In this document: piece after piece, positions 1-8,304 of the stretch
How the letters are laid out: each line of letters begins with the position of its first letter
How positions within the stretch are numbered: position 1 is the stretch's first letter
From: Cryomorphaceae bacterium
GTDB taxonomy: Bacteria; Bacteroidota; Bacteroidia; Flavobacteriales; Schleiferiaceae
Assembly: GCA_020832345.1 (NCBI GenBank)
Contig: JAFIEY010000013.1
Location: 1-38,277, forward strand
Direction: 5' to 3'
DNA length: 38,277 nucleotides
Program-made: the position numbers and the translations under genes
Notes under the pieces: model-generated
What the model was told of the DNA's origin: nothing
What the model saw: the letters and a program-made list of their open reading frames with translations, nothing else
Database searches by the model: none

Positions 1-103
1 CCCCAGGTTAAAACCTGGGGCAATTATTTCGGTCGCTCCTATGGAGCTAGTAGGTGCGTGTGTGTTTGTGGCGTTATTATAATCATCAACACCCCTACGG
101 GGT
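1..103. repeat. REP-like palindrome cluster at left edge
   Basis: Three short perfect inverted repeats follow one another. Positions 1-9 and 12-20 form CCCCAGGTT/AACCTGGGG around a 2-nt centre. Positions 35-39 and 43-47 form GCTCC/GGAGC around TAT. Positions 91-95 and 99-103 form ACCCC/GGGGT around TAC. CTCCTATGGAG and CCCCTACGGGG style palindromes with 3-nt loops resemble the REP-type intergenic repeats I know from Bacteroidota genomes, some of which are linked to IS200-like REP-associated transposases. The first palindrome begins at base 1, so the cluster probably continues to the left. No coding potential is apparent. Confidence 0.55.
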
Positions 104-143
104 TGATTCTGTGTGTTGTGCTTACTATTAAAACGACGACCAA

Positions 144-516
144 ATGGTTTCGGGCTCTCGCAATCTCTACAAAAACCGAAAACCGTTCCTCGTCCACATT
201 GTCAACTGTCCATTGTCAACTAAAAGAGTCCCGATTACCTTAATGTTTACAAACCAAAAAAGACCACGAACCAAAAACTCCCGGTCTCACGAATCCTCCA
301 CGAATACCGGAAAAGGTTCGGTCTCAAAACGACTCAACGCCTAAACATTCAACCCCATTGCACAAAAACGCTCGGTTTCTCGAAACCTCTACGAATACCG
401 AAAATAGTTCGGTATGAAACATTCACCATTTTAAAAACCATTTACCATTAAAAAAACGACACACCAAAAAGATCCAATATCCCAAAACTTCCACGAATAA
501 AGAACCCATGTTCGGT
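144..516. repeat. Four decayed copies of a ~42-bp repeat in gene-free DNA
   Basis: Four diverged segments share the core CTCTACGAATACCGAAAA followed by GTTCGGT. They lie near 144-188, 281-322, 370-413 and 475-517, with intervening DNA of unequal length. The best copy, 396-414, can fold as TACCGAA/TTCGGTA around AATAG, while the other copies keep this inverted repeat only partly. A direct repeat of ATTGTCAACT also occurs near 198-220. This accounts for most of the gene-free stretch before the first gene. Short open frames here have low-complexity translations and no recognisable domain. Function unknown; possibly a relic repeat array. Confidence 0.5.
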
Positions 517-549
517 TAAAAAATTCACCATTTTTTGTCCCGTATTTCG

Positions 550-557
550 TAGGTTTG
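550..557 (+). promoter_or_regulatory. Candidate Bacteroidota -7 box for the aminotransferase operon
   Basis: TAGGTTTG matches the TAnnTTTG -7 consensus of Bacteroidota primary sigma factors and ends 18 nt before the ATG at 576. The nearest upstream TTG is about 12 nt away, shorter than the usual 17-23 nt, so the -33 element is weak. The box overlaps an in-frame TTG at 555, which argues that the TTG is promoter sequence and not the start codon. Confidence 0.45.
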
Positions 558-575
558 CGCCTTTATACAATATTT

Positions 576-1772
576 ATGCGCTTATCTCAGAGAATACAGG
601 GGCTATCTGAAAGTCAGACCATCGCCATGGCCAAAAAAAGCCGTGAGCTGAAGAATCGTGGTAAAGATATCATTAGTTTGAGTCTTGGTGAGCCGGATTT
701 CCATACACCGGACTTTATTAAGGATGCGGCAAAGCAGGCCATTGACGATAATTTTTCCTTTTATACGCCAGTTGCTGGTTATGCTGATTTGCGGGAAGCC
801 ATTGTAAAAAAGCTGGAGCGCGATAACGGTTTATCTTATCATCCGGATGAAATTGTTGTGAGTACCGGCGCCAAGCAAGCCATTATCAACGCCATTATGT
901 GTACGGTAGATCCGGGCGATGAGGTAATTATCCCTGCGCCGTATTGGGTAAGTTATGTAGCTATGGTGGAAATTGCCGGAGGAAAACCGGTTATTATTCC
1001 AGCCGGGGTTGAGCAGGATTTTAAAATCACGCCACAGCAACTTGAAGATGCCATTTCACCTAAAAGCCGCCTTTTGTTGTATAGTTCCCCCTGCAATCCT
1101 TCCGGAAGTATTTATTCCGAAGATGAGTTGCGAGCTTTGGCGGAGGTCATTAAAAAGAAAGAAGAGCTATATGTCATTTCGGATGAAATTTATGAATTGA
1201 TTACTTACAACGGTAAAGTACCCAGCATGGCTGCTATTGAAGGTATGCAGGAACGCACGATGGTGGTCAATGGTTTGTCTAAAGGGTTCGCTATGACCGG
1301 TTGGCGATTAGGATACATGGCCGGACCAAAGGAAATTGCACAAGCTTGTGATAAAATGCAGGGTCAATTTACTTCTGCAACCAACAGCATCACCCAACGC
1401 GCCGCCATTGCTGCGGTAAACGCAGATCCCTCAGCATTAGAATACATGCGAAGTGCTTTTGAAAATCGGCGAAATCTCGTGATTGAGGGTTTGAAGAAAA
1501 TTCCAGGCTTGGTGGTCAACGAACCCAAAGGCGCTTTTTATGCCTTTCCCGATGTTTCAGCATATTTTGGAAAATCTTACGGTAATCACCATATTGCTAA
1601 CTCAACCGACCTAAGTCTGTATTTACTGGAAGATGCACTGGTTTCAGTCGTTACCGGAGATGCTTTCGGATCACCAAATTGCCTAAGGTTATCCTACGCA
1701 ACCTCCGAGGATATGCTAGAAAAAGCCCTGGAAAGACTGACTTCTTCTTTTTTAAAACTTTGGAATGCCTAA
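576..1772 (+). CDS. aspC: PLP-dependent aminotransferase, aspartate aminotransferase type Ib-like
   Basis: Fold-type I class I/II aminotransferase of 398 residues, the usual length for the bacterial aspartate aminotransferase Ib group, which moves the aspartate amino group to 2-oxoglutarate in the cytoplasm. Visible landmarks are LGEPDF near residue 37, NPSG with N174, SDEIY with D203 and Y206, the PLP-binding Lys236 in NGLSKGF followed by TGWRLGY, and the substrate-carboxylate Arg371 in CLRLSYA. I chose ATG 576 over the in-frame TTG at 555 because the TTG lies inside a promoter box and the family normally begins close to the RIQ motif. The stop overlaps the next gene by 8 bp, so this is the first gene of a rightward operon. 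Exact substrate preference (aspartate, prephenate or other) cannot be read from the sequence. Confidence 0.88.
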   Translation: MRLSQRIQGLSESQTIAMAKKSRELKNRGKDIISLSLGEPDFHTPDFIKDAAKQAIDDNFSFYTPVAGYADLREAIVKKLERDNGLSYHPDEIVVSTGAKQAIINAIMCTVDPGDEVIIPAPYWVSYVAMVEIAGGKPVIIPAGVEQDFKITPQQLEDAISPKSRLLLYSSPCNPSGSIYSEDELRALAEVIKKKEELYVISDEIYELITYNGKVPSMAAIEGMQERTMVVNGLSKGFAMTGWRLGYMAGPKEIAQACDKMQGQFTSATNSITQRAAIAAVNADPSALEYMRSAFENRRNLVIEGLKKIPGLVVNEPKGAFYAFPDVSAYFGKSYGNHHIANSTDLSLYLLEDALVSVVTGDAFGSPNCLRLSYATSEDMLEKALERLTSSFLKLWNA

Positions 1773-2379
1773 CACCATGGTGGAGAATTGGTTTGATATT
1801 TTTAATCGTGCCATTGAGGATTATCACCTTTTGGATGATGTGAATCAATCGATGCCCAGTGCCTACCCACAGGGTAGTGAATCTTTTTTGCTCTATAAAA
1901 AATGCTGGATCGACACTGTTCAGTGGCATTTGGAAGACATTGTCCGCGACCCTGAAATTGACCCGGAAAAGGGCATGAAAATCAAACGGGAAATCGATGC
2001 GTCAAATCAGCGGAGAACTGATTTGGTGGAACAACTAGACGATCATTTTATCAATGTTCTCCAATTGCCAGAAGTTCCACCTGCAAGCGCCCGCCTCAAT
2101 ACTGAAAGTTTGGCTTGGGCCTTAGATCGCTTGTCTATCCTGGCGCTCAAGATTTATCACATGGAAATTGAATTCGAAAGGGCGCAAGGGGATCGAAAGA
2201 CTTTTTTGGAGGCGAAGAGGTCTATTCTTCTTGCCCAAAAGGCGGATTTGTTTCATTCCATTAATGCATTAATCGAAGATGTAAAACTAGGGAGGCGTTA
2301 TTATAAGGTTTATAGACAGGTGAAAATGTACAATGATCCCAGCTTAAACCCTGTTCTTTACAAAAACACCAAGTCGTGA
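1765..2379 (+). CDS. DUF4254 family protein
   Basis: Protein of 204 residues that I recognise as the Bacteroidota family DUF4254. It is acidic and predicted mostly helical, with no signal peptide or membrane segment, so it is probably cytoplasmic. Characteristic stretches include the N-terminal FNRAIEDYH, the LYKKCWIDTVQWHLED segment near residues 43-58, and IDASNQRRTDLVEQLD near 88-103. Its start lies inside the 3' end of the aminotransferase gene (8-bp overlap) and its stop overlaps the glycosyltransferase start by 4 bp, so it is translationally coupled to both. Coupling to a heptosyltransferase-like gene suggests an envelope or LPS-related role, but that is inference from position and no activity is known to me. 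A second in-frame ATG at 1777 is an alternative start. Confidence 0.8.
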   Translation: MPNTMVENWFDIFNRAIEDYHLLDDVNQSMPSAYPQGSESFLLYKKCWIDTVQWHLEDIVRDPEIDPEKGMKIKREIDASNQRRTDLVEQLDDHFINVLQLPEVPPASARLNTESLAWALDRLSILALKIYHMEIEFERAQGDRKTFLEAKRSILLAQKADLFHSINALIEDVKLGRRYYKVYRQVKMYNDPSLNPVLYKNTKS

Positions 2380-3353
2380 CCATTCTGGTAATCCGACTTT
2401 CAGCCATTGGCGATGTGGCCATGCTGTATCCGGAGTTGTATCGCTTTGTACACGCCCATCCCGAGGTGAGGGTCAAATTACTGACCAGAAAATTTCTAAT
2501 GCCCATTTTTGATGATTTACCACAGGTGGAATGTTTGGAGGCTGATGTAAATGGAAAACACAAGGGTATTGGTGGTTTGGTTCGCTTGGCCAAAGAAATC
2601 CGTCCACTTGATATTGATGTGGTTTTGGATATGCACGATGTTTTGCGGTCACAGGTGCTTCGCAGGGTATTTCGTCGTTGGGGTACACAAGTTTTTTCCA
2701 TCGATAAGGGCAGAAAAGAGAAAAAGAAAATGGTGAAAAAGCGGAATAAACACCGTACTTCCCTTCCCCATTCGGCAGAGCGGTATCGCAAGGTTTTTAA
2801 TCAGGCTGGTTTTTCTTATCCCATAAATGATGTGCCCCCGATTTCCCCTCGTCCGAAAATATTAAATGGAATAGGGGTAGCCCCTTTTGCCGGGTTTCCC
2901 CAAAAACAATGGCCTTTTGAAAAAATAATCACATTGGTCAAAAAGCTTTCAGAATCAGGGGAAAAGGTCATAATGTTTGGCGCCCCGGGAGCGGAAAGAA
3001 AAAGACTTGAGCACCTTTGCAATTATCCGGGTGTTTCCGTTGCTGAGCCTTCAGGTGGACTAAAAGCGGAGCTGCAAATTATGGCGGGATTAAGGTGTAT
3101 GTTGAGTATGGATTCCGGCAATGGTCATTTGGCAACACTGGTAGGTTGTCCGGTCGTAACCGTTTGGGGCGCGACCCATAAGGATGCGGGATTTTCACCC
3201 TTAGGTGAAGTTCAGCATATTGAAATTCCCACGGAGGAATTGCCATGTCGTCCATGTTCTGTATTTGGGAGCAAGCCGTGTTGGCGTGGTGATTTGGCTT
3301 GTTTGGAACGAATAGAAGTCAATAGCGTTTTTAAGGCGTTAACAAGTTACTGA
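2376..3353 (+). CDS. Glycosyltransferase family 9 (ADP-heptose:LPS heptosyltransferase-like)
   Basis: GT-B glycosyltransferase of family GT9, 325 residues. Members transfer ADP-activated heptose to the LPS core at the inner face of the cytoplasmic membrane. The N-terminus ILVIRLSAIGDVAM (3-16) is the typical GT9 opening with the GD dipeptide. The C-terminal nucleotide-sugar domain has GVAPFAG (167-173) and MDSGNGHLA (245-253), then VVTVWGATH, the family signature. A Cys-rich segment CRPCSVFGSKPC (291-302) is common in Bacteroidota members. The GTG start overlaps the preceding TGA (GTGA), indicating coupled translation. The exact sugar cannot be assigned, because Bacteroidota LPS cores vary and many lack heptose. 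Confidence 0.85.
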   Translation: MTILVIRLSAIGDVAMLYPELYRFVHAHPEVRVKLLTRKFLMPIFDDLPQVECLEADVNGKHKGIGGLVRLAKEIRPLDIDVVLDMHDVLRSQVLRRVFRRWGTQVFSIDKGRKEKKKMVKKRNKHRTSLPHSAERYRKVFNQAGFSYPINDVPPISPRPKILNGIGVAPFAGFPQKQWPFEKIITLVKKLSESGEKVIMFGAPGAERKRLEHLCNYPGVSVAEPSGGLKAELQIMAGLRCMLSMDSGNGHLATLVGCPVVTVWGATHKDAGFSPLGEVQHIEIPTEELPCRPCSVFGSKPCWRGDLACLERIEVNSVFKALTSY

Positions 3354-3391
3354 ACTGTCAATTACCATTTTTAACGGATATTTGCCGCCTG

Positions 3392-5206
3392 ATGCTTAAT
3401 ACTCTTCATAAATTTAGGGAAGCCGTAAATCTCAGATTATACGGAAGTAAAGAGCGGGTTGCAAATGTGTTTAACCTGCTGAGTGCCTTGGTTTCTATCA
3501 TGGTGCTAAGTTCCCTGGTGTATTATTACGGTTATCCGGAAGAGCGTGTGCGAAAGGATGTAGTGGTCGTATTGGTGAATGCTTCCCTGAGCTTTTATGT
3601 GTTAAAATACTTTTTGGGCTATGTGTATTCATTTCAGCCCATGACATATTTTCGAAAATCCCGTTGGGAAGGTCTGGCGATTGGACTCATCGTGATCAAC
3701 AGTTTGAGTATTTTACTGTTCAATATCAATTTGTTGATATGGTTTGGAAAAGTATTTGATTTTCCTTGGTTCAACGATTTTATCATTGGTTTTTTGCAGA
3801 TTTATTTACTTGTTCTGGTTGGAATGGAAGTCGGGAAATCCACGACCATTTTTAACCGTATCAATATTCCTCCTCCGGCCGTCTTTACACTTTCTTTGTT
3901 GTTTTTGATTTCGGTGGGCACGGGTTTGCTCATGTTGCCCGAAATGACGACCGATGGTAATGGCGCCGCCTTTTTTGACGCTTTGTTTACTTCCATTTCT
4001 GCGAGTTGTATTACGGGTTTAATTGTAGTTGATACCGGGACATTTTTCAGTCTTAAAGGTCAAGTTGTTATTTTAATGCTGGTGCAGTTGGGCGGCCTCA
4101 ACATCATCGCTTTTGCAACATTGTTGGCTTATTTTGCCCGTAATGGTATTGGTTTACGATTTCAGTCGGTATTGCAAAGTAGCATGACCGCGAACAACCC
4201 GGAAAGCACCGATCGGGTTTTTCGTCAAGTGATGTTGTTTGTTTTCACTTTTGAGTTTATCGGATTTTTCATGGTGTATTTCAGCACCCAAAGTGTTGAT
4301 TTTTCATCCCAGGCGGAGCATATTTACTTTTCAATATTTCACGCCATATCTGCATTTAACAATGCGGGGTTTGCCCTTATGCCGGAGAGTTTGGCAACGG
4401 AAGGTTTTTCAGGTCTGTACGGGCTGCACTGGATGGTGGGGATTTTGATTTTTGCCGGATCATTTGGGTTTAGCAACATTGGGGATATTTTGGGCGTTTG
4501 GTGGCATCGAAGGAAAAAAAACCGACCGTTGCGAAAATTGCGAATTGATACGAGAATTAGTATCTATGCAGCGATTGCTCTTTTTTCTTCTGCGTTCTTT
4601 TTGATTTTTTTATTGGAATTCGATGGACTGCTTGCGGGAAAAGATGCGATAGGAAAATTGACGGCTTCTTTTTTACAAGCCGTAACCTTGAGATCTGCCG
4701 GGTTCAACAGTATTGATATTGGTTCGGTTTCAACCGCTTTGGTGGTGGCATTTATTTTTTACATGTTTGTCGGTGGGTCGCCCGGTTCAATGGGTGCGGG
4801 TATCAAAACAAATACCTTCGTTTTGTTGTTGGTTTCAGGGTATTCCATTATTCGGGGTAAACCACGTTTGGAATTGTTCAAATCGACCATATCAACTGAT
4901 TTATTGCAACGCGCTTTGGCTATTTTTTTATTTTCACTCAGTCTGATTACGTTTGGCATTTTTTTATTAACCATCTTTGAGCCCAATATACCTTTTGTGG
5001 ATCTTATGTTTGAAGAGGTTAGTGCATTTTGTAATGTCGGTTTGTCAAGAGGGATTACAGCTGAGCTTTCCGCGCCTGCGCGTATTGTCATCATGGTATC
5101 CATTTTTGTGGGCAGGATGGGTGCCCTGACCTTAGCTTTTGCGCTATTAAAGCCAAAAAAATATAAAAATTACAAATACCCTTCGGCACACATTACCGTG
5201 GGTTAA
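3392..5206 (+). CDS. trkH: TrkH/KtrB-family potassium uptake channel subunit
   Basis: Integral membrane K+ translocation subunit of the Trk/Ktr superfamily, 604 residues. The four selectivity-filter loops expected of the four-fold repeat are visible: SCITGL (205-210), AFNNAGF (321-327), LRSAGFN (433-439) and AFCNVGLS (545-552). The gating-loop segment GGSPGSMGAGIKT (461-473) follows the third repeat. About 150 residues with extra membrane helices precede the first repeat, making it longer than E. coli TrkH (483), as is usual in Bacteroidota. No trkA/ktrA regulatory subunit lies nearby, so it presumably pairs with one encoded elsewhere. A 38-bp gap with a near-consensus GATATTTG box separates it from the glycosyltransferase; ubiE starts 9 bp after the stop. 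Confidence 0.9.
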   Translation: MLNTLHKFREAVNLRLYGSKERVANVFNLLSALVSIMVLSSLVYYYGYPEERVRKDVVVVLVNASLSFYVLKYFLGYVYSFQPMTYFRKSRWEGLAIGLIVINSLSILLFNINLLIWFGKVFDFPWFNDFIIGFLQIYLLVLVGMEVGKSTTIFNRINIPPPAVFTLSLLFLISVGTGLLMLPEMTTDGNGAAFFDALFTSISASCITGLIVVDTGTFFSLKGQVVILMLVQLGGLNIIAFATLLAYFARNGIGLRFQSVLQSSMTANNPESTDRVFRQVMLFVFTFEFIGFFMVYFSTQSVDFSSQAEHIYFSIFHAISAFNNAGFALMPESLATEGFSGLYGLHWMVGILIFAGSFGFSNIGDILGVWWHRRKKNRPLRKLRIDTRISIYAAIALFSSAFFLIFLLEFDGLLAGKDAIGKLTASFLQAVTLRSAGFNSIDIGSVSTALVVAFIFYMFVGGSPGSMGAGIKTNTFVLLLVSGYSIIRGKPRLELFKSTISTDLLQRALAIFLFSLSLITFGIFLLTIFEPNIPFVDLMFEEVSAFCNVGLSRGITAELSAPARIVIMVSIFVGRMGALTLAFALLKPKKYKNYKYPSAHITVG

Positions 5207-5211
5207 TTTTG
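5204..5211 (+). promoter_or_regulatory. Candidate -7 box directly before ubiE
   Basis: TAATTTTG is an exact TAnnTTTG match ending 4 nt before the ubiE ATG. Initiation from it would give an almost leaderless mRNA. It overlaps the trkH stop codon, and I found no clear -33 TTG, so it may be only an internal promoter within a longer operon. Confidence 0.4.
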
Positions 5212-5215
5212 CAGC

Positions 5216-5956
5216 ATGAAGGAAACGAAAGAAGTGCGACCATATTCGGATCGCGAAGGAACGAAAAAGGAACAAGTGGCGAATATGTTTGACAATATCG
5301 CCCATAGCTACGACCGTCTAAATCATATCTTATCACTGGGAATTGATAAGGGTTGGAGGAGGAAGCTGCTTAAAATGGCGCAAAAAGGAAAGTCGGAAAA
5401 AATCCTTGACGTGGCTACCGGCACAGGAGATTTAGCCATTGCGTTGAGCAAATTAAACCCGAAAAAAATCATCGGGGTGGACATATCTAACGGAATGTTG
5501 GAAATTGGTCGTAAAAAAGTGGCCAAACGAGTACTCGAAAAGCAAATTGAATTAATTTACGGAGATAGCGAAAATCTACCATTTGAGGATAATTCATTTG
5601 ACTTGGTAACGGTCGCTTTTGGGGTGCGAAATTTTGAAAACTTAGAAAAAGGCATGCGGGAAATGTTGCGGGTTTTAAAGCCCGGTGGACAAATTTTGGT
5701 GTTGGAATTTTCTCAGCCCGAAACCTTTCCGTTTGCACATATTTATAAATTCTATTTCAAATACATCCTCCCGGGTGTTGGCCGATTGTTATCCAAAGAT
5801 GCATCTGCATATACCTATTTACCGGCTTCAGTTGAGGCTTTTCCCTATGGAAAAAATTTCACGGATGTGATGGATAAATGCGGGTATAAAAATAACGCCA
5901 TCAAAAAACTTACCCTAGGGGTCGCCAGCATTTACAAAGGGGTAAAACCATCTTGA
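5216..5956 (+). CDS. ubiE: Demethylmenaquinone methyltransferase UbiE/MenG
   Basis: SAM-dependent C-methyltransferase of 246 residues for the last step of menaquinone synthesis. In Bacteroidota, which use menaquinone, the ubiquinone role does not apply. Landmarks are the UbiE signature around AHSYDRLNHILSLGID (29-44) with WRR, SAM motif I LDVATGTGDLA (64-74), the acidic GVDI after strand 2 (87-90), and GVRNFENLEKGMREMLRVL (136-154) followed by KPGG. The C-terminal segment ASVEAFP is also typical. It lies 9 bp after trkH and 56 bp before porT, and the ubiE-porT pairing is one I know from flavobacterial genomes. Its cofactor SAM is made by MetK, encoded later in the window. Confidence 0.95.
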   Translation: MKETKEVRPYSDREGTKKEQVANMFDNIAHSYDRLNHILSLGIDKGWRRKLLKMAQKGKSEKILDVATGTGDLAIALSKLNPKKIIGVDISNGMLEIGRKKVAKRVLEKQIELIYGDSENLPFEDNSFDLVTVAFGVRNFENLEKGMREMLRVLKPGGQILVLEFSQPETFPFAHIYKFYFKYILPGVGRLLSKDASAYTYLPASVEAFPYGKNFTDVMDKCGYKNNAIKKLTLGVASIYKGVKPS

Positions 5957-6012
5957 GAAAGTAGTTCTCGATTATAAAATAAACAGTAGCCCCAGTCGTT
6001 TTACATTTCAGT

Positions 6013-6714
6013 ATGCTAAGAAATCTTGTTCTAATTTGTGCTTTCCTTTTCTCCACCACATTTGGTTGGGGACAGATTAGTTCGCAACGTAATCTGCCCA
6101 ATTACGATAATAAGCCGTATCACTTCGGGTTCTATCTGGGCATTAATTATATGGATTTTCAAATTAGGCATACTGAAAATATAAACGATTTAGAAAATTA
6201 TATTTCGGCCATCACGCAAACGGTGCCAGGTTACCACGTAGGTATTATTTCTGAGTTATCTCTGGGGAAATACGCCGGACTTCGCGTAAATCCTACCTTT
6301 TCAACCACGGTACGCCGAATTACCTTCGATGCTTACAGTCGGAATATCAACCGCAGAGATTTGCACGTTCGTGATATCGAGTCGTCGTTTATCGAAATTC
6401 CCATAGAGTTTAAGCTCAAGTCTTTTCGCATCGACAATTACCGGATGTATTTATTGGTGGGGGTGCGCTATAATATTGATTTGGCCTCAAATGAAAAGGT
6501 TTTTGACCAGGAATTGGTGAAAATAAAATTCAATGATTTTGCCTATGAATTTGGCGTTGGTTTCGATATCTATTTCGAGTATTTTAAAATGTCGCCCCAA
6601 ATAAAAGGTTCTTGGGGATTTTCAGATATTTTGGTTCGCGACGATGGTTTGTGGCCACAGGGTATCGATAAATTATTGACCCGGGGTATTCTTTTTGCCA
6701 TTACTTTTGAATAA
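6013..6714 (+). CDS. porT: PorT, type IX secretion system outer-membrane component
   Basis: Outer-membrane beta-barrel protein of 233 residues resembling PorT/SprT, required for type IX secretion in Porphyromonas and Flavobacterium. A signal peptide occupies roughly residues 1-20. The mature start, NLPNYDNKPYHFGFYLGIN, is the conserved NLPNxD...GFYLG entry of PorT. Later features are a central IPIEFKLKS strand, SNEKVF near 155-160, EFGVGFDIYFEYFKMSPQIKG, and a closing TRGILFAITFE with a terminal aromatic residue expected for barrel insertion. Position directly after ubiE supports the call. Its TAA shares one base with the next ATG. The sorted metalloprotease further along is a likely client of the system. 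Confidence 0.85.
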   Translation: MLRNLVLICAFLFSTTFGWGQISSQRNLPNYDNKPYHFGFYLGINYMDFQIRHTENINDLENYISAITQTVPGYHVGIISELSLGKYAGLRVNPTFSTTVRRITFDAYSRNINRRDLHVRDIESSFIEIPIEFKLKSFRIDNYRMYLLVGVRYNIDLASNEKVFDQELVKIKFNDFAYEFGVGFDIYFEYFKMSPQIKGSWGFSDILVRDDGLWPQGIDKLLTRGILFAITFE

Positions 6715-8276
6715 TGATCAAAGACGTCGATATTGTCATTGCCCCAAACCTGGGTGATAACATGCAGGAAGTAATTCGGTTGGCTACCCAAAAGTGTGGT
6801 TGGAAGATTTCTGATGTGCAGCGTGCCGAAGTTATCAAGCGCTCTGTTGACGCCCGTGGAAAATATGCCCGACTTCAGTTGCGTGTGCGTATTAGCGATG
6901 CTGAAGAAAACCTCTATCCACTTACAGATTTTTTTTGGCAAAATGTATCCAATTCCCCGGAAGTACTTATCATCGGTTTTGGCCCGGCAGGTATGTTTGC
7001 CGCGATGGAACTCATTCAGCATGGATTTAAACCAGTTGTATTTGAAAGGGGTAGTGATGTTAGAAAACGACGACGGGATTTAAAGGCCATTAATCGGGAT
7101 CATACGGTAAACCCGGAATCGAATTACTGCTTTGGAGAGGGTGGTGCCGGTACGTATAGCGATGGAAAACTCTATACTCGTTCTCATAAACGTGGAAACA
7201 TCTCTCGGATTTTAGATAATTTTGTGTACCACGGCGCGCACCCGGATATTCGCGTTGATGCGCATCCGCATATTGGAACCAATAAGCTACCGAAAGTTGT
7301 AGAGAATATCCGTGAAACGATAATTCAAGCCGGAGGTGAAATCCACTTCGATACTCGTGTGGACGAGATTTTTACTGAAAATGGAAAACTAACAGGGCTG
7401 CGGACGGCTACCGGTGAGCGATACCGTGGAAATGCCGCAATTTTGGCTACAGGTCATTCTGCCAGAGATGTTTTTCACCTGCTATATCGTTCGGGAATTA
7501 ATATTGAAAACAAGCCATTTGCGCTTGGGGTGAGGATAGAACACCCACAAGAAATCATCAATAAAGTCCAATATAGTTGCGACTATAACAATCCCCACTT
7601 GCCGCCGGCTTCTTATGCACTTTCCACTCAAGTTCAGGGTAGGGGCGTGTTTAGTTTTTGTATGTGTCCGGGTGGTTTTATCGTGCCTGCATCAACAGCA
7701 CCGGGAGAAGTAGTGGTCAATGGGATGTCACCCTCCCGCCGAGATGGGAAATTTGCCAATAGTGGGTTTGTGGTTTCTGTAGAACCGGAAGACTGGAAAT
7801 CATACGGTGAACACGGCCCTTTAGCTGCCATGGCCTTTCAGGCAGAAATTGAAAAAAAAGCATGGGAGGCAGGTGGTAAAACCATGGCCGCACCAGCTCA
7901 GCGTATGATTGATTTTGTTTCCGGAAAAAACAGCACTGATCTTAACGAGACTTCTTATATTCCCGGACTTACATCCGCCAACCTAAGCGAAGTTCTTCCC
8001 GGGTTTATCAGCCAGCGCATTCGCGAAGCTTGTTTGCATTTTAAGAAAAAAATGCCAAGTTACTATACCAATGAAGCCAATTTGGTGGGCGTAGAAAGTC
8101 GAACCTCCTCGCCGGTTCGGATTCCGAGAAATCCTCAGACACTTTCTCATCCCGAGGTGGAAGGTTTGTTGCCATGTGGCGAAGGCGCGGGATACGCCGG
8201 TGGGATAGTGTCAGCTGCGATGGATGGAGAAAGGTGCGCCCGTGCAGCGATAACCATAAAAAAAGCCGCGGATTAG
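6714..8276 (+). CDS. FAD-dependent oxidoreductase, COG2509-type
   Basis: Uncharacterised FAD-dependent dehydrogenase family (COG2509), 520 residues. An N-terminal region of about 80 residues precedes the dinucleotide-binding motif VLIIGFGPAGMFAA (84-97) ending in the acidic VFER (109-112). The family motif GEGGAGTYSDGKL (141-153) follows, and a C-terminal FAD-contact stretch CGEGAGYAGGIVSAAMDG lies near residues 486-503. No membrane segment is seen, so it is probably cytoplasmic. The substrate is unknown; some members are annotated as dehydrogenases without biochemical proof. The ATG overlaps the porT stop by one base (TAATG), implying coupled translation. The stop codon sits in the loop of the terminator hairpin that ends the operon. 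Confidence 0.85.
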   Translation: MIKDVDIVIAPNLGDNMQEVIRLATQKCGWKISDVQRAEVIKRSVDARGKYARLQLRVRISDAEENLYPLTDFFWQNVSNSPEVLIIGFGPAGMFAAMELIQHGFKPVVFERGSDVRKRRRDLKAINRDHTVNPESNYCFGEGGAGTYSDGKLYTRSHKRGNISRILDNFVYHGAHPDIRVDAHPHIGTNKLPKVVENIRETIIQAGGEIHFDTRVDEIFTENGKLTGLRTATGERYRGNAAILATGHSARDVFHLLYRSGINIENKPFALGVRIEHPQEIINKVQYSCDYNNPHLPPASYALSTQVQGRGVFSFCMCPGGFIVPASTAPGEVVVNGMSPSRRDGKFANSGFVVSVEPEDWKSYGEHGPLAAMAFQAEIEKKAWEAGGKTMAAPAQRMIDFVSGKNSTDLNETSYIPGLTSANLSEVLPGFISQRIREACLHFKKKMPSYYTNEANLVGVESRTSSPVRIPRNPQTLSHPEVEGLLPCGEGAGYAGGIVSAAMDGERCARAAITIKKAAD

Positions 8277-8286
8277 GCGGCTTTTT
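8260..8286. terminator. Bidirectional intrinsic terminator between convergent genes
   Basis: A perfect 10-bp stem (AAAAAGCCGC with GCGGCTTTTT) encloses a 7-nt loop, 8270-8276. The rightward transcript has a 5-U run inside the distal arm. The leftward transcript has about seven Us, from A residues 8258-8264. The loop contains the TAG stop of the oxidoreductase gene, so the proximal arm is coding sequence. The leftward lipoprotein gene ends 19 bp away, so the hairpin can serve both genes. Confidence 0.85.
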
Positions 8287-8304
8287 AGCGTACAAATATA
8301 TATT

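Noticed and set aside
58-344. Two overlapping open frames of 61 and 66 codons
   Set aside because: They run across palindromes and decayed repeats, have low-complexity translations and no domain, and lack a credible promoter.
555-575. Upstream TTG start adding seven residues to the aminotransferase
   Set aside because: The TTG is part of a TAGGTTTG promoter box, and ATG 576 gives the usual family N-terminus.
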